A stretch of DNA of 64,000 bases from Neoarius graeffei (GCF_027579695.1 NC_083587.1:38540732-38604731), one strand, 5' to 3'; positions 1 to 11,332 are shown, numbered from the stretch's first letter. Numbers and translations are program-made. The notes: generated by a model from the letters alone, not told the origin.

Positions 1-258
1 GATCGGGTAAATGCGTAAGTACATTCTCCCTTCTACATGTTCCAGAACAGAAGTATAGGATGAGAGAAAGCTTCATGATCAATCACAAGTCACAGAAAAT
101 GGTCCTTCGACGTGGCCCCAGTCATATATAGCTTGTTTAATGTCCGAAAAATCCTGAATAAAATTTGGTATGGTAAATTCATGGAGTAGCCTACTTAAGC
201 TGATATGTGCACAGAGTCACATGAATTAGGATGACTGACTGTTCAGTCCCTTTGGTGT

Positions 259-346
259 ATGTCCTGTGAACATTTCAGAGGCAACAGCAGTGCCAAACGC
301 ACCTGGCAACAGGTGAAAATGAAATATAAAAACATCATTCATAATG
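259..346 (+). pseudogene. Myb/SANT-like exon remnant (Harbinger-associated DNA-binding protein)
   Basis: The reading frame contains KRTWQQVKMKYKNII, the third-helix signature of Myb/SANT-like proteins that many fish Harbinger-type elements carry beside their nuclease. A splice donor (G|GTAAGTG) follows at 347, and a possible acceptor (ACATTTCAG) ends at 278, so an exon of 279-346 is plausible. No convincing upstream exon is visible in the first 250 bases. A polypyrimidine tract with AG at about 905-916 could start the next exon, but the frame there closes quickly. The piece lies 0.9 kb from a Harbinger transposase start and terminus on the other strand, which fits a two-gene Harbinger unit. 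It is probably decayed. Confidence 0.45.
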
Positions 347-1100
347 GTAAGTGTGTGTGCGTGCAAACAAGCATTCATTTGCCTTTTATTTATTCAAGTT
401 TTATCTGTTTGCCTAATAGTTCAAATTGTTTTGTATATAGTTTATAATGTTGTTGTGTGATATTAATGATAATATTGTGGGAAAACTACTTTGCACGGAC
501 GTTCATTTAATTTATTCTATCGTCATTTTGTTTGTTCTATTTTGGTGTATTTTATTTATTTATCTGTTTGTCTAGTTGTATCTATTTTTCTAATAATAAT
601 ATATTTTTTGCATTAATAGTTTGTTTTTTCCTATTAAAATAATCTTGTGTTCTTGTTATAACTTTATCTATTTATCTGACTGTTTAGTTGTATCTATTTT
701 TGTTACAATTTCAATATTTTTAATATAGAAAGTTTATTTTTTTCTATTAAAATGTTCTTGTGTGATAACTAGTTCTTGTGTTATATTTATTGTAGTTGTA
801 TCTATTTTGTATCTCAGACTTAAATATTTTTGTAAAACAAGTGTTTTTCTATAAAATATTCTTGCGTTCTTGGTAACTATGTTCTTGAGTGGGTTCTTTT
901 TTCTTTTTTTTTACAGAAAAGCCGTTCTGCATGGACATTCATTGAAGCCCTCATTGTTTTTTAATGGTTATTTATGAGCGTTTAGGGGTTACAATAATGT
1001 AAGTCTAGGTTGCTTTATATAAAAGGTATGTCCAGAAATATTGATGTCACTGTCTAAGCAGAGGGATCTGGCTTCTTTAGACGCTGTCTTCTTAAAACTG
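347..1100. other. AT-rich stretch without recognisable gene
   Basis: The sequence is dominated by TTTATTTAT-type low-complexity DNA with short internal similarities, such as repeated TTGTATCTATTTTT motifs. It would be the intron or 3' part of the Myb/SANT-like unit if that unit is real. Nothing coding could be supported. Confidence 0.4.
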
Positions 1101-1162
1101 AATAAATATTTAAAAAGAGCCAAATGAGCCAGTCTTTTGAATGGCTCTTTTCAAAGAATGGA

Positions 1163-1508
1163 TCACAAAGATGCGGATCCCATCAACGAGCCATAAATCC
1201 CATCTCTAATCTGCGCTCCGATATCGCACGGGTCATCCAGGTACGCTGGCATTGTCTCTAGAGGAAATATCGGTGGAGAGGTGGTGTTTAAAAAGGGTGT
1301 GGTTAATCGGAAACCTCGGGTTAACCAAGAACATAACCTAAGATGAGCAGGTTTGAGATGCAGCGTAAGTTGCCATGGCAGCATACCTCGGTTTGAACAT
1401 AGCCAACTTTCGTAGTATGGGTTAATCGGGAAGTTACGCTGCACGTGATCAAGTTACTCTCGAAGTTACCCTGGTAAGCCAGAAAACCCGCTTCGTAGTA
1501 CAGGGCCC
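1163..1508 (-). mobile_element. PIF/Harbinger element: transposase start and terminal inverted repeat
   Basis: On the - strand a short frame reads MPAYLDDPCDIGAQI. This resembles the N-terminus of fish HARBI1-type DDE nucleases, but similarity is lost after about 16 residues and a stop follows. The outer end (1456-1508, read inward from 1508) starts GGGCCCTGTACTACGAAGCG, a typical fish Harbinger terminal inverted repeat. The opposite terminus was not found. This is a decayed or MITE-like copy. Family assignment rests on the TIR and the DPCDIGAQI motif from memory. Confidence 0.5.
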
Positions 1509-1788
1509 TGGTCTTTCAGGAGCAAAGATGGGCTGAGGATCTCCAGTTTGTCAATGTGTGAGAAAATAATTGAAATGTTTTTAAAACAATGTTCCTCAAA
1601 GAAAGATATGAAGGGATTTGAATATTTCACCCTCTACGGTGCATATTATCATTAAATAATTCAAGGAATCTGGAGGAATTTAGGTACATAAGGGGCAAGA
1701 GCACAAGCCTAAGCTGAATATCTGTGATGTCTCATTCATCAGACGGTATGGCATCAAGAACTGTCCATCATTCATCTACTGAGGTTTT

Positions 1789-2230
1789 TCACCCACGTGA
1801 CCAAGTCATGTGATGCTGCCATTTTGGACGTCACGGCTTGAATCAGTTTGAATGCGAGGAAGGCGACAAACGAAAAACATAAAAGAAAAAGGAGTGGGAT
1901 GCAGAAAACACCTTCACTATCCAGCGACATAGGGCATTTACAGGGCGAGCAGAGGGAGAGGTATTTGCAAAAATTGAGGTTAGCAGGCTTAGAGAACGAC
2001 ATTTACCTGCTTCCACCAGGATTATTCACTGACATACGGAAGTACACGAAGCCCTCGTCTTTACCTGACTTCTGTATACCTATGTCGTTTAAAACCCATC
2101 GCCATACACAGGTATTGATCTGAAAGCGTACAAGAGTTTGGATGCCTACAAATATTTTGTGTCAGGCTGGGTAACATGCCTACATCAGCGGGTCGTCCCT
2201 GGAGCTGGTGGTTGCCATCTTATTACAGCT
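1789..2230 (+). pseudogene. SWIM zinc-finger/YqaJ-type transposon gene, first exon, broken
   Basis: Two frames together give the N-terminal exon of the fish SWIM/YqaJ-recombinase transposon family. The first frame (about 1899-2075) carries EQRERYLQKLRLAG. The second (about 2075-2230) carries [16 protein letters not shown] followed by YKYFVSGWV and HLITAK. The join needs one frameshift near 2070 and the second frame has an in-frame TAA just before NPSPYT, so the copy is inactive. A plausible splice donor (CTAAG|GTTTGT) lies at about 2232. The downstream SWIM and nuclease exons are absent. The sequence just upstream (ACCCACGTGACC, 1789) may be the element's end. Confidence 0.55.
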
Positions 2231-2232
2231 AA

Positions 2233-2770
2233 GGTTTGTTCACATTTTCATTTACTTTCGGTCCTCAGGATAAACAAAATGTTATTAAATGTCATTGAAA
2301 TAACTTCTTAGTCTGTTGAGACATGGCCCATTATAAATTTGCTGTTACCAGGCATTGACCAAGAGCTGTATTATTAGGGTCGGTGTCTGTGTTGTAGCAG
2401 TGTACTAGCAGCTAGCTGTTAGCACTAGCTAATGTCAACAACAGTAGCTAGTATGTTACTGTAGCAATGTTTACGTTCAGTCATTTGGATGACTGTTAAA
2501 ACCTTTCAGTCTCAAATTTTTCCTTTACTGTATTTACTAGTTTACTGTAATTATGATCCGGCAGCTATTTACACCGGATCCGGATGGACCATCACATGGT
2601 GGAAATGTGCATTGTGGTCAGACAATACAAGTGGAAGAAATGTGTTGCAAGAATAAAGATTGAAATAAGTGTTTATTTTGGGGGGGGGGAATAAAATTCA
2701 TGAGGTAAAACATAAATCATATGCTGTTGTACTGTTTTGAGTGCAATAAAGGTCAAAGATTATTTACAAA
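2233..2770. other. no gene seen
   Basis: Moderately AT-rich sequence follows the YqaJ-type exon. It contains an inverted CCGGATCC-rich motif near 2570-2580 and a G9 homopolymer near 2681. No reading frame, RNA gene or repeat family was recognised. Confidence 0.3.
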
Positions 2771-2888
2771 GATGACCTGGCGACTTGTCCAGGGTGTACC
2801 CCACCTCTTGCCCATAGTCAGTTGCGATAGGCTCCAGCTTGCCTGCAACCCTGTACAGGATAAGCAGCTACAGATAATGGATGGATTA
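2771..2888 (+). repeat. V-SINE 3' fragment
   Basis: Only the 3' part of the V-SINE found throughout the window is present, starting at GATGACCTGGCGACTTGTCC and ending in a GATAATGGATGG tail. The tRNA-like head and the conserved central domain are missing, consistent with 5' truncation at insertion. Confidence 0.8.
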
Positions 2889-3156
2889 TTTAGAAATAAT
2901 TGTTTTCAGTTTCAACATACTGTCCCAGTTTTTTTTTCCTGATTTGGGGTTGTAGATGAAAGAGGTTTAATGTAAAAAGCTTAACTCTCCTGTTAATTTC
3001 CTTATAAAATAAATCTTGGACACCATTGACCATACATTTCATTGAATGATTTATTTAATTTATCTTCAGTAACTAGCTTATCCCACTCAGAGTCACAATG
3101 GATCCTGGGGACACTGGGCATGGCATCAGGCAGGAATACACATATACCATACATAT

Positions 3157-3158
<2 letters not shown>

Positions 3159-3188
<30 letters not shown>

Positions 3189-3190
3189 TA
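3159..3190. repeat. (GACA)n microsatellite
   Basis: About eight uninterrupted GACA units, ending in GATAGATG. Confidence 0.9.
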
Positions 3191-4105
3191 GATGCAAGGC
3201 ATTCAAGGTGGGTTTTTTCTTTAACTCCAAGGTTCTCAACTCCACTCTGGGGACCAACTACTTACATGAATAATTTAACTGATGTTAATCATGAAGTTCT
3301 TCATGAGTTGGATCATGTGTTAGGAGTTTGAAAAATGGTGTTGAGAGTGATCTCTCAGGAATGTAAATGAACTCTATTGTTCTAAATGACTTTTAAATGC
3401 ACAATGTGTATATTTTTTACAGGTAAAACATACACAAAACCTTTACAAAAAAAACACCCATGAACATTGGCATAAATTGCTCTGGGGATGTGTCCTCATT
3501 ACTTTTTGATATAGCCAAGTTTGTTCTCACCATTTTTTGAAGGGTTAGTCTTTAAAATTTTCATACAGTATTATATCTCACAACAGATACTGATCCAGAT
3601 GTATTCTAAAAATATCACTTAACCTGTATTCATTTTGTTCATTTCTCAGGATGGCACCTATAATGAATGTCTCTGATAAAAGCCGCATTCAGATAGCTAT
3701 AAATTAATACAGCTCAAGCCAGGTTCTAGAAGGTTTCCTTTCCCGAGAACCATGTGTTTACACACATGCTAATATGATCACAGCAATGTAGCATGAATTT
3801 GTTTAGAAACCTATAACCATATTGTGGCATATGTGAATATAAAGTGGGGCTTTATATTGACTAACTGTCATTATAATGGTCAATTTAATTAGTCTGCAGG
3901 AACAGGCTCTTTGCTGTCATTTTTATTCAAATGGACCCAGTGAAAATATATCACCTTAATTAAACACTGGTTAAAATGGAAGCATATGCTTTCTGAAAGA
4001 TGTGTATGATGGAGATGATGAAAAACCTTTAGAAATGCTTTTGGTGTAAATTACCAGAGGTCACAAAAGTTCTTTACTGGCACATTCTTTACACACATAA
4101 CACAT
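3191..4105. other. no gene seen
   Basis: No coding or RNA feature is supported. At about 3225-3260 a short piece resembles the ends of a common fish MITE (GGTTCTCAACTCCACTCTGG), but its other end was not located. Confidence 0.3.
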
Positions 4106-4374
4106 TGTAACACTTCTGTATGCGGGGGTGGAGCACAGAGGATGGCAGGACAGAGATCAGGTTCAAAATAGGCTTTATTGCCACACTTTTCAGTGAACAA
4201 TTTCAATACCAAACAACACACACAACTGGCATCTAGTTCAGGGATGAGCTCCTCTGCTCTCGCTCTCCCTCCTTAAGTAGGGTGCGGTCACTGGGAAGAC
4301 ACACAAACAGGTTAATTGCTCTCAGGTGTAGTGATTCTGCCACTTACCTTCCCTGACTCCGCCCTCCTGTCACA
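4106..4374 (-). repeat. 3' LTR of the Gypsy element
   Basis: Read on the - strand, the segment begins TGTGACAGG and ends GTGTTACA, giving the expected TG...CA ends within a near-palindromic TGT(G/T)ACA. It is 269 bp. An AATAAA signal lies at 4174-4179 (- strand), followed by a GA/CT-rich stretch that could form R/U5. The pol reading frame runs into it and stops at 4312. No second LTR is in the window, so the boundary rests on these termini only. Confidence 0.6.
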
Positions 4375-7190
4375 GACCGGCGCTTGACCACGCCCCCGCT
4401 GCCACATACCCCTACCACCCGACTCAGGCCGGGTGGCCATCCGGCCTGCAGCCGACTGCCCCCCCCCCCCCCCCCCTTGACGGGAGAGGAAGTCTGCCAC
4501 GACCATCTGCGCCCCCAGCCTGTGGACCACCTTGAAATTAAAGGGTTGGAGTGCCAGATACCAACGGGTGATCCGCGCGTTGGCATCCTTCATGCGGTGG
4601 AGCCACTGGAGGGGCGCATGGTCCGAACAGAGGGTGAAAGGGCGCCCCAGCAGGTAGTACCGGAGGGCCAGGACCGCCCACTTGATGGCCAGACATTCTT
4701 TCTCTATGGTGCTGTAGCGCCCCTCACGCACCGACAGCTTCCTGCTGATGTACAGGACGGGGCGGTCCTCCCACTCCACCTCCTGGGACAAAACAGCCCC
4801 CAGCCCTCTGTCCGACGCATCGGTCTGCAACATAAAGGGGAGAGAAAAGTCAGGGGAGTGTAAAAGTGGCCCCCCACACAGTGCAGCCTTTACCTCAGAA
4901 AAAGCCCGCTGGCATTGCTCCGTCCACTGGACCGGATCTGGTGCCCCCTTTTTAGTGAAGTCAGTCAGCGGGCTGGTGACGTCTGAATAATTAGGTATAA
5001 ACCTATGGTAAAAGCCAGCCAGCCCCAGGAACTGTCTCACCCCCTTTTTGGTCTTGGGCCTCGGGCAGGCCGCAATTGCTGCCGTCTTATTAATTTGGGG
5101 ACGCACCTGCCCGTTGCCCAAGTGGAAGCCCAGATACCATACTTCCACCCGCCCAATCGCACACTTCTTTGGGTTGGCTGTGAGCCCCGCTCGCCTCAGC
5201 GACCTAAGGACGGCCCTCAGATGTTCGAGGTGCCGCTGCCAGTCATTACTATAGATGATGATGTCCGCATAAGTGGCGTGAGGGCAGAGGATTCTGTCCA
5301 TCAGCCGCTGAAACGTAGCGGGTGCCCCAAACAGCCCAAATGGAAGGGTGACGAATTGGTGTAAACCAAACGGTGTGGAAAAGGCCGTTTTTTCTCGGGA
5401 TAGTGGAGTCAAGGGGATCTGCCAATATCCCTTCGTCAAATCCAGCGTCGAATAAAAGCGAGCAGTGCCGAGTCGATCGAGCAACTCATCAATACGAGGC
5501 ATTGGGTATGCGTCGAATTTAGACAGCGCATTGACTTTTCTGTAGTCCACACAGAACTGGACCGACCCGTCGGCCTTGGGTACTAAGACCACCGGGCTGC
5601 TCCAGTCACTGTGGGACTCCTCGACGATGCCCATTTCGAGCATGGTCTCAAGTTCTTCCCGAACCACCTTTTTTTTGTGCTCGGGTAGTCTGTAAGGGCG
5701 GCTACGCACTACTACCCCCGGGGGCATCTCTATGTGGTGCTCTATGAGGTTAGTGCGACCGGGCAGGGGCGAGAACACATCCGAAAACTCGGCCTGCAAC
5801 TGGGCGACCTCTGTGAGCTGGGTCAGGGAGAGGTGGTCTCCACAGGGGACCGGAGGGGTACGTGATGTCAATGCCCCTTTTTGAACCTCCGGCCCCAGCT
5901 CCGCCTTCTCCGGAACCACCGACACCAACGCCACGGGGACCTCCTCCTTCCAGAGTTTAAGGAGATTGAGGTGGTAAATTTGTAGCGCCCCACCCCTGTC
6001 CGTTCGCCTCACTTCGTAGTCGACGTCCCCGACTCACCGTGTGACCTCAAAGGGACCTTGCCACTTGGTGATCAATTTGGAGCTCGAAGTGGGCAACAGT
6101 ACGAGTACTTTATCTCCCTGGGTGAACTCCCTAAGGCGCGTACCCTTGTTGTACAGGCGGGCTTGCCATTCCTGGGCCTGCCGCAAATTCTCCTGGGTTA
6201 GGTGGGTGAGCGTGTGGAGTTTTGCGTGCAGGTCCATAACGTATTGAATTTCATTCTTGCTTTGTGAAGGTCCCTCCTCCCAATTTTCCCACAGCACGTC
6301 TAAGATGCCGCGTGGCTTACGCCCATATAATAATTCGAACGGGGAGAACCCCGTGGAGGCTTGGGGAACCTCTCGCACTGAGAACAACAAGGGTTCGAGC
6401 CACTTATCTCAATTACGTGCGTCCTCACTGACGAATTTTTTAATGATATTTTTGAGGGTGCGGTTGAACCATTCCACTAAACCGTCCGTTTGTGGGTGAT
6501 ACACACTGGTGCGGATCGGCTTAATCCCCAATAACCCATACAGTTCGTGTAGTGTTTGTAACATAAATGTAGTGCCTTGATCAGTCAGAATCTCTTTCGG
6601 GATTCCGACTCGGGAGATGACGCGGAAGAGTGCCTCTGCAATACTGCGTGCTGAGATATTGCGCAGAGGCACTGCTTCCGGGTATCGCGTTGCATAGTCC
6701 ACCAGAACTAATATAAAGCTGTACCCTCGTGCTGATCGATCTAATGGCCCGACGAGATCCATCCCAATTCTCTTAAACGGGGTCTCGATCAACGGAAGAG
6801 GGCGCAAAGGCGCTTTTGGAATGGCCACTGGATTTACTAACTGGCATTCGCGGCATGCCGTACACCACCTACGAACATCACCGCGAATCCCCAGCCAATA
6901 GAATCGGGCCATTATTCGGGCTAGTGTTTTATCCTGCCCTAAGTGTCCAGCCATGGGATTAAAGTGAGCTGCCTGTAATACCAATTCCCGGCGGCTCTTT
7001 GGAATCAAAAGCTGCGTGACTCGCTCTTTAGTTTGAGTGTCCTGTGTCACTCGGTATAATCTATCCTTCATAATCGCGAAGTACGGGAAGGACGGGGTGG
7101 CGTTCGGCTGGAGCGTTTGACCATCGATTACTCTCACTTGGTCAAACGCATGCCGCAGTCTCGTCTCGCGATTGTTCTAATGGGAAATCC
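4312..7190 (-). pseudogene. pol: Gypsy pol: integrase then RT-RNase H, interrupted
   Basis: From the 5' side of the - strand: an HHCC zinc finger (H..H, CTACRECQ) and a DDE integrase core (GMDLVGP, LTDQGTTF, GLVEWFNRTLK). A C-terminal GPFEVTR region follows. Then come RT motifs (CVDYRKVNA, TLDLTKGYWQIPL, LPFGLFGAPATFQ) and RNase H residues (QTDASDRG, EKECLAIKW, SDHAPLQWL). The three long segments share one frame and are split only by TGA codons at 6409-6411 and 6034-6036. A small deletion near 7160 breaks the frame upstream. The RT box at 5263-5271 reads Y-A-D followed by III, so the usual YxDD has lost an aspartate. A glycine run from a C/G homopolymer lies near 4461-4479. Confidence 0.85.
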
Positions 7191-7215
7191 GTGAGGGATT
7201 CCCCAATAGAATCTG

Positions 7216-7811
7216 TATCTGTTATTTATCTGTATCTGTTGCCAGATACTGCTGAAGTTTAGGCACGACCGAAACGTTGTGAGCAAAGTTCCTGTGGAAA
7301 GGAATGCGCGGGATGCATATTTTATTTAACATTTATTTTCGTAACAATCTATTATAGCGGGAATCAAGACTCCCGCGCCAAAGTCGTTCTATATGTCCCC
7401 GCTCCACACAGGCTGAGGCAGCCTCGGAGAGGGAGAGAGCGCTTTTGCACACACCTCTGTAGCTTGTCATATGGGGTAAGATGATGTCACTTTTGCACGG
7501 GTGAACAGGTCTTCTTTTTGAGACCTAAATTATGTCTGACACATTTCTCTATCCTTTGTTTTTTTTTTTACTGGCGCAAACATACATCGAAGTCACTTCA
7601 GGTTTCTCCACGTGTATCTTATTAATAATAATCATCTCATCTGACGTGATTAGAGATTGGAGGAGCTCATGCCCCTGTTAACCCAAGGTGTCGTCCTACC
7701 CTCTTTTAACTACGCACATAACAGAATGCCAATTCTCTGCATGAGTAGGCTACCATAATGGGGTGTTTTTTTCACTAATTTTTGCATTTACTATTTATAT
7801 GTATTTATTTA
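7216..7811. other. no gene seen; possible hAT interior
   Basis: This stretch lies between the truncated Gypsy element and a V-SINE. Because the V-SINE target site rejoins to sequence ending in a hAT-like terminus at 8361, part of this region (from about 7330) may be the interior of a decayed hAT. No transposase frame was found. Confidence 0.3.
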
Positions 7812-8174
7812 GGCGGCACGGTGGTGTAGTGGTTAGCGCTGTCGCCTCACAGCAAGAAGGTCCTGGGTTCGAGCCCCGGGGCCGGCAAGGGCCTTTCTGT
7901 GTGGAGTTTGCATGTTGTCTGCGTGGGTTTCCTCCGGGTGCTCCGGTTTCCCCCACAGTCCAAAGACATGCAGGTTAGGTTAACTGGTGACTCTAAATTG
8001 ACCGTAGGTGTGAATGTGAGTGCGAATGGTTGTCTGTGTCTATGTGTCAGCCCTGTGATGACCTGGCGACTTGTCCAGGGTGTACCCCGCCTTTCACCCG
8101 TAGTCAGCTGGGATAGGCTCCAGCTTGCCTGCGACCCTGTAGAAGGATAAAGCGGCTAGAGATAATGAGATGAG
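7812..8174 (+). repeat. V-SINE, full length, with target-site duplication
   Basis: A tRNA-derived head carries an A-box-like GTGTAGTGGTTAGC and a B box GGGTTCGAGCCC. The conserved V-SINE core follows (GTGTGGAGTTTGCATG, then CAAAGACATGCAGG), and the tail ends GATAATGAGATG. A 13-bp direct repeat (ATGTATTTATTTA) flanks it at 7799-7811 and 8175-8187, which fixes the ends. The core has a small internal deletion (GTTGTCTGCG in place of the longer CTCCCCGTGTCCGCG form). Confidence 0.92.
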
Positions 8175-8187
8175 ATGTATTTATTTA

Positions 8188-8361
8188 TATATTGTTTAGT
8201 TTTATTTTATTGTGAAAAATGAGACAGACAGCTCCCTGAATTTTTCAACTTCCTTTGCTGTTCTTAAACTTCAGGGTGTACAATTACATTAAACATAGTG
8301 TGTACGGCATTAGACACGGTGTTCGACTTCGGCCCCAAAATTTCATTTCGGTGCATCCCTA
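8188..8361. mobile_element. hAT-type terminus
   Basis: The segment ends in TTTCATTTCGGTGCATCCCTA, whose reverse complement starts TAGGGATGCACCGAAATG, a familiar terminal inverted repeat of fish hAT elements. The other end was not identified upstream, so this is a partial or heavily mutated copy. Confidence 0.45.
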
Positions 8362-9037
8362 ATAATTTATTAGATGGCCTGTTACTGGATCAAGTAAAGG
8401 TGTTAGTAGCGGCTGCTCTTATTCCCATCACTGATCAGAAATAAATAAAATATAAAAATTAATGAATGAGGCAGTAGTGTGTAGACCTGCAATTTGTGAT
8501 GCAAGGCATCATGGAATCTGTTGTGCAGGCGAGAGTGAACTATGAAACATAATACTTATAACAAGTTAAAGCAGTAAAAAAAAGCAAAAAAAAAAAAAGC
8601 GGGAAGGTCAATCAACTAGGCTTAAGTTGTGAATAGGAATACATGGTAGAGTGTTTACACTATGGACCTGGCATCGATACCTCTGACTTTATCAAAGCAA
8701 GCCAAGAATTTCAAAATACATTACTCCTTCAAAATGACTTCTATCGTAATATGTTTTTATAACACTTTGTCTGTTTATTTTTCTTGTTGGCTGATGACAA
8801 TGTGAGAAACTTAGTTGGCTTTCAATCTTGCAATCAATTTTGCCATCAATAAATAACTTTGTGACAGTATTACTGTTTTGTTTTATTCCATGATGTATTT
8901 TACAGAACATGAGTATTTAAAATGCAAATATTTAACAGGTTGGGCACATGTGCCAGGGATGTTTACTGACATTTACTTATGTATTGCCTTTTCAATGTAT
9001 TAAATTCATATTCTGCTGCTAAAATTACACCAATACG
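8362..9037. other. no gene seen
   Basis: AT-rich intergenic DNA with one A-rich run near 8590. No feature is supported. Confidence 0.3.
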
Positions 9038-9218
9038 CCTAAGGTGACTTGACTTGGACTTGACTTGACTTATTATAGGACTTGACTTGACTTGACATAG
9101 CCTGTGACTTGACTTGACTTGCCCAAGACAAAAAAGACTTGGGACTTACTTGGGACTTGAAGGTTAAGACTTGAGACTTACTTGAGACTTACACATGTGT
9201 GACTTGGTCCCATCTCTG
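9038..9218. repeat. GACTT-rich repeat with transposon-like terminus
   Basis: Many irregular copies of GACTTGACTT and GACTTGGG occur, finishing in CACACATGTGTGACTTGGTC and then CCATCTCTG. In fish genomes this structure marks one end of a non-autonomous DNA transposon family (terminus CAGAGATGGGACC on the other strand). The matching terminus was not seen. Confidence 0.4.
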
Positions 9219-9289
9219 CTATATAGTGACGATCAAATATGAAACTTGATATGGCAAACAGTTGTCTGGTTACATCTCTAACATCCATG

Positions 9290-9600
9290 TGCTTTGGAGC
9301 TCGGAGCACAGCCAGATTGCAAAGCATGCACACGCCATTAGGACTAATTACCATGCACCTGTTACTGATTACAGCACAATCACAGCGTATACATATAAAG
9401 ACTCTCAGTAACACACAGACTTTTCAAAAGCCTTGCATTTTGTATCACTTTTCTGCCTTTGACCATGTTTGTGTTTTTGGATTGTGAGTATTGCATGACC
9501 TCTGATGTCCCGTCTGTGCCTCGCTTGACCACTGCCTGTTTTTTTGACTCTGCCTTTGTCTCCGTTTTGGATCTGTTTACTAGCGTGTTTGCTGATATGT
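9290..9600 (+). repeat. possible solo LTR fragment
   Basis: The stretch has promoter-like ACATATAAAGACTC near 9392 followed by pyrimidine-rich sequence with GTTTTTGGATTGTG and TCTCCGTTTTGG. I associate this arrangement with fish LTR retrotransposon LTRs. No matching LTR, primer-binding site or pol sequence lies nearby. It abuts a Tc1 end at about 9605. Confidence 0.3.
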
Positions 9601-9604
9601 AATA

Positions 9605-9775
9605 CTGACTTATTTTCCTCAATAAATAAATGACCAAGTATTATATATTTGTCTCTTTTGTTTGACTGGGTTCGCTTTATCTACTTTTAGGATTTGTGTG
9701 AAAATCTGATGTTTTAACTCATATTTATGCAGAAATATAGAAAATTCTACAGGGCTCACAAACTTCTAAGCACTA
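9605..9775. mobile_element. Tc1-like terminal repeat fragment (same family as 53421-55177)
   Basis: The sequence from TTTTCCTCAATAAATAAATG through AGAAAATTCTACAGGG to AAGCACTACTG matches the right terminal repeat of the Tc1-like element at 55010-55177, with scattered substitutions. No transposase portion is present, so this is a solo or truncated end. Confidence 0.7.
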
Positions 9776-9779
9776 CTGC

Positions 9780-11332
9780 GTATATACTGTATGCTGGATA
9801 CTTTAAAATCCATTAGAGCATTGAGAAGGCTTGAGCCAATGTGACACGGACTGTTAAGTAGTGATCAGAATATGGAGGTTTGTTTGAGTGGTGGGCTCCA
9901 CTATCTCCCTGACTGAGGCAACACTACAGAAAGGAAACCTCTGGGTGGGCATGATTGCAGCCTCCATACTTCTGCCTACTGACAATACAATGCCTTTCTG
10001 TGCCAATTAGATTACAGGCCATGGACTTAATAGTTTTGATGCAGTAACAGTTTTGTTCTTACATTATTTCCCAGAACAAACAGTGAAAGGGGCCAGAGAG
10101 GGGTGAAACAACCCAACAGGCATAAACTCGCTGGTGGACCAAAGAGTGGCATGTTTTTACACCTCAGCTAAATTGGAGTGGCATATATCAGCACACACTT
10201 GTATGAGAAAGCTGACAGAGTGTTTTGTGATGACAGTTGGTGTGAAAGAAAACTGAAAGGTCATGCATAGTTGGACAGAAGCTTGAAGGTGATCACTCTT
10301 TCCATGACCATGAAACAAATGTTGCATGTAAATACAGGATCAGGTAGAGGTAGGCGATGAAGAAGGTTTGATGATTTGGGCAGGAAAAAAAACATGTTAA
10401 TCTCTAAAATAATGAAAAGTCTACAACAATAATCCATTTACTGAGGCAATTCAGTGGCATCAGATGTCTGAGTCTCCTCCATCATTACCTGGTGTAACTT
10501 CCCAAGCAAAATAGGAACATTTCCATATGAAATACTGGCATCTATGGACACACACAAAGCCCAAAAAAGCCCATTCACTTGAATGGAAGAGGAGCCAGAA
10601 TGCAAAAAAAAAAAAAAAGGCATTTACTTGCTGATGGTTGTTAATTTTACATTTTCCACCTCCTCAAATTTCAACCTGTGCCGTTAATCTAGGTGAACTT
10701 TGACCCTGCAACTCTGCCAATCACGGAAGCATGGGCCAATAGAAAACAACAGCCTGAGGCTGGCATTACATCTTTCTTGATCACTTGACATGGATGAACT
10801 GCTTATTATTACCATTTCAAGCTTTTGCTGCTCCTCAGTCAAGATAATGTCTCTTCTTAATCACAAAGAATAAATGAGCTAACTAGCTAAGGTTAGCTGT
10901 TTAACGAACACCTACTACACAAAATTATTGTGCCATTTTCTTTGAAAAACATTGTTTAGATTATAATATACAATCCATGAAAAACAAACCACCATTGTTA
11001 TAACAATCATTAGCGAGCTTACCCTTGGAACAGCAGTTTCCAACCTTTTTGTCAGCTAAAACTAAATTGTTTTCCTTAAGTAGCCCTTGCAATTTTAATC
11101 AGACAAACATTAAAACTTTTGATGGCAAAACTTTTTAGGATGGTACTTTTCACTTGCACTATATTTCCATTTTTTAATTACAATTTTAACTTGTAAAAAA
11201 AAATGTCTTGTCAAAGTTATGGGATGTTAACATTTCCATCAGTCTCCTGAACCCCCTGCAATACCATTCTTGGAGGAGACCATGCCAATTAGAGGAAATC
11301 ATCAGAGGAAGTGTATCAGTATGTGTGGTGTT

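Larger units (their letters stand above)
4106..7215 (-). mobile_element. Ty3/Gypsy LTR retrotransposon, Gmr1-like, 5' truncated
   Basis: On the - strand the order is integrase (7190-6037), then reverse transcriptase and RNase H (6012 to about 4480), then one LTR (4374-4106). Gag, protease and the 5' LTR are absent, and coding similarity stops near 7215. Integrase before RT is the reverse of ordinary Ty3/Gypsy and matches the Gmr1 group described from cod and other deuterostomes. Two nonsense codons, one frameshift near 7160 and loss of residues in the RT active site make the copy inactive. The neighbouring sequence beyond 7215 shows no similarity to the element. Confidence 0.85.

Noticed and set aside
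4384-5364. Long + strand reading frames of 80-159 residues at 4384-4863, 4748-4990 and 5005-5364
   Set aside because: They are antisense to the Gypsy RT/RNase H and have no domain of their own; the - strand frame explains the coding signal.
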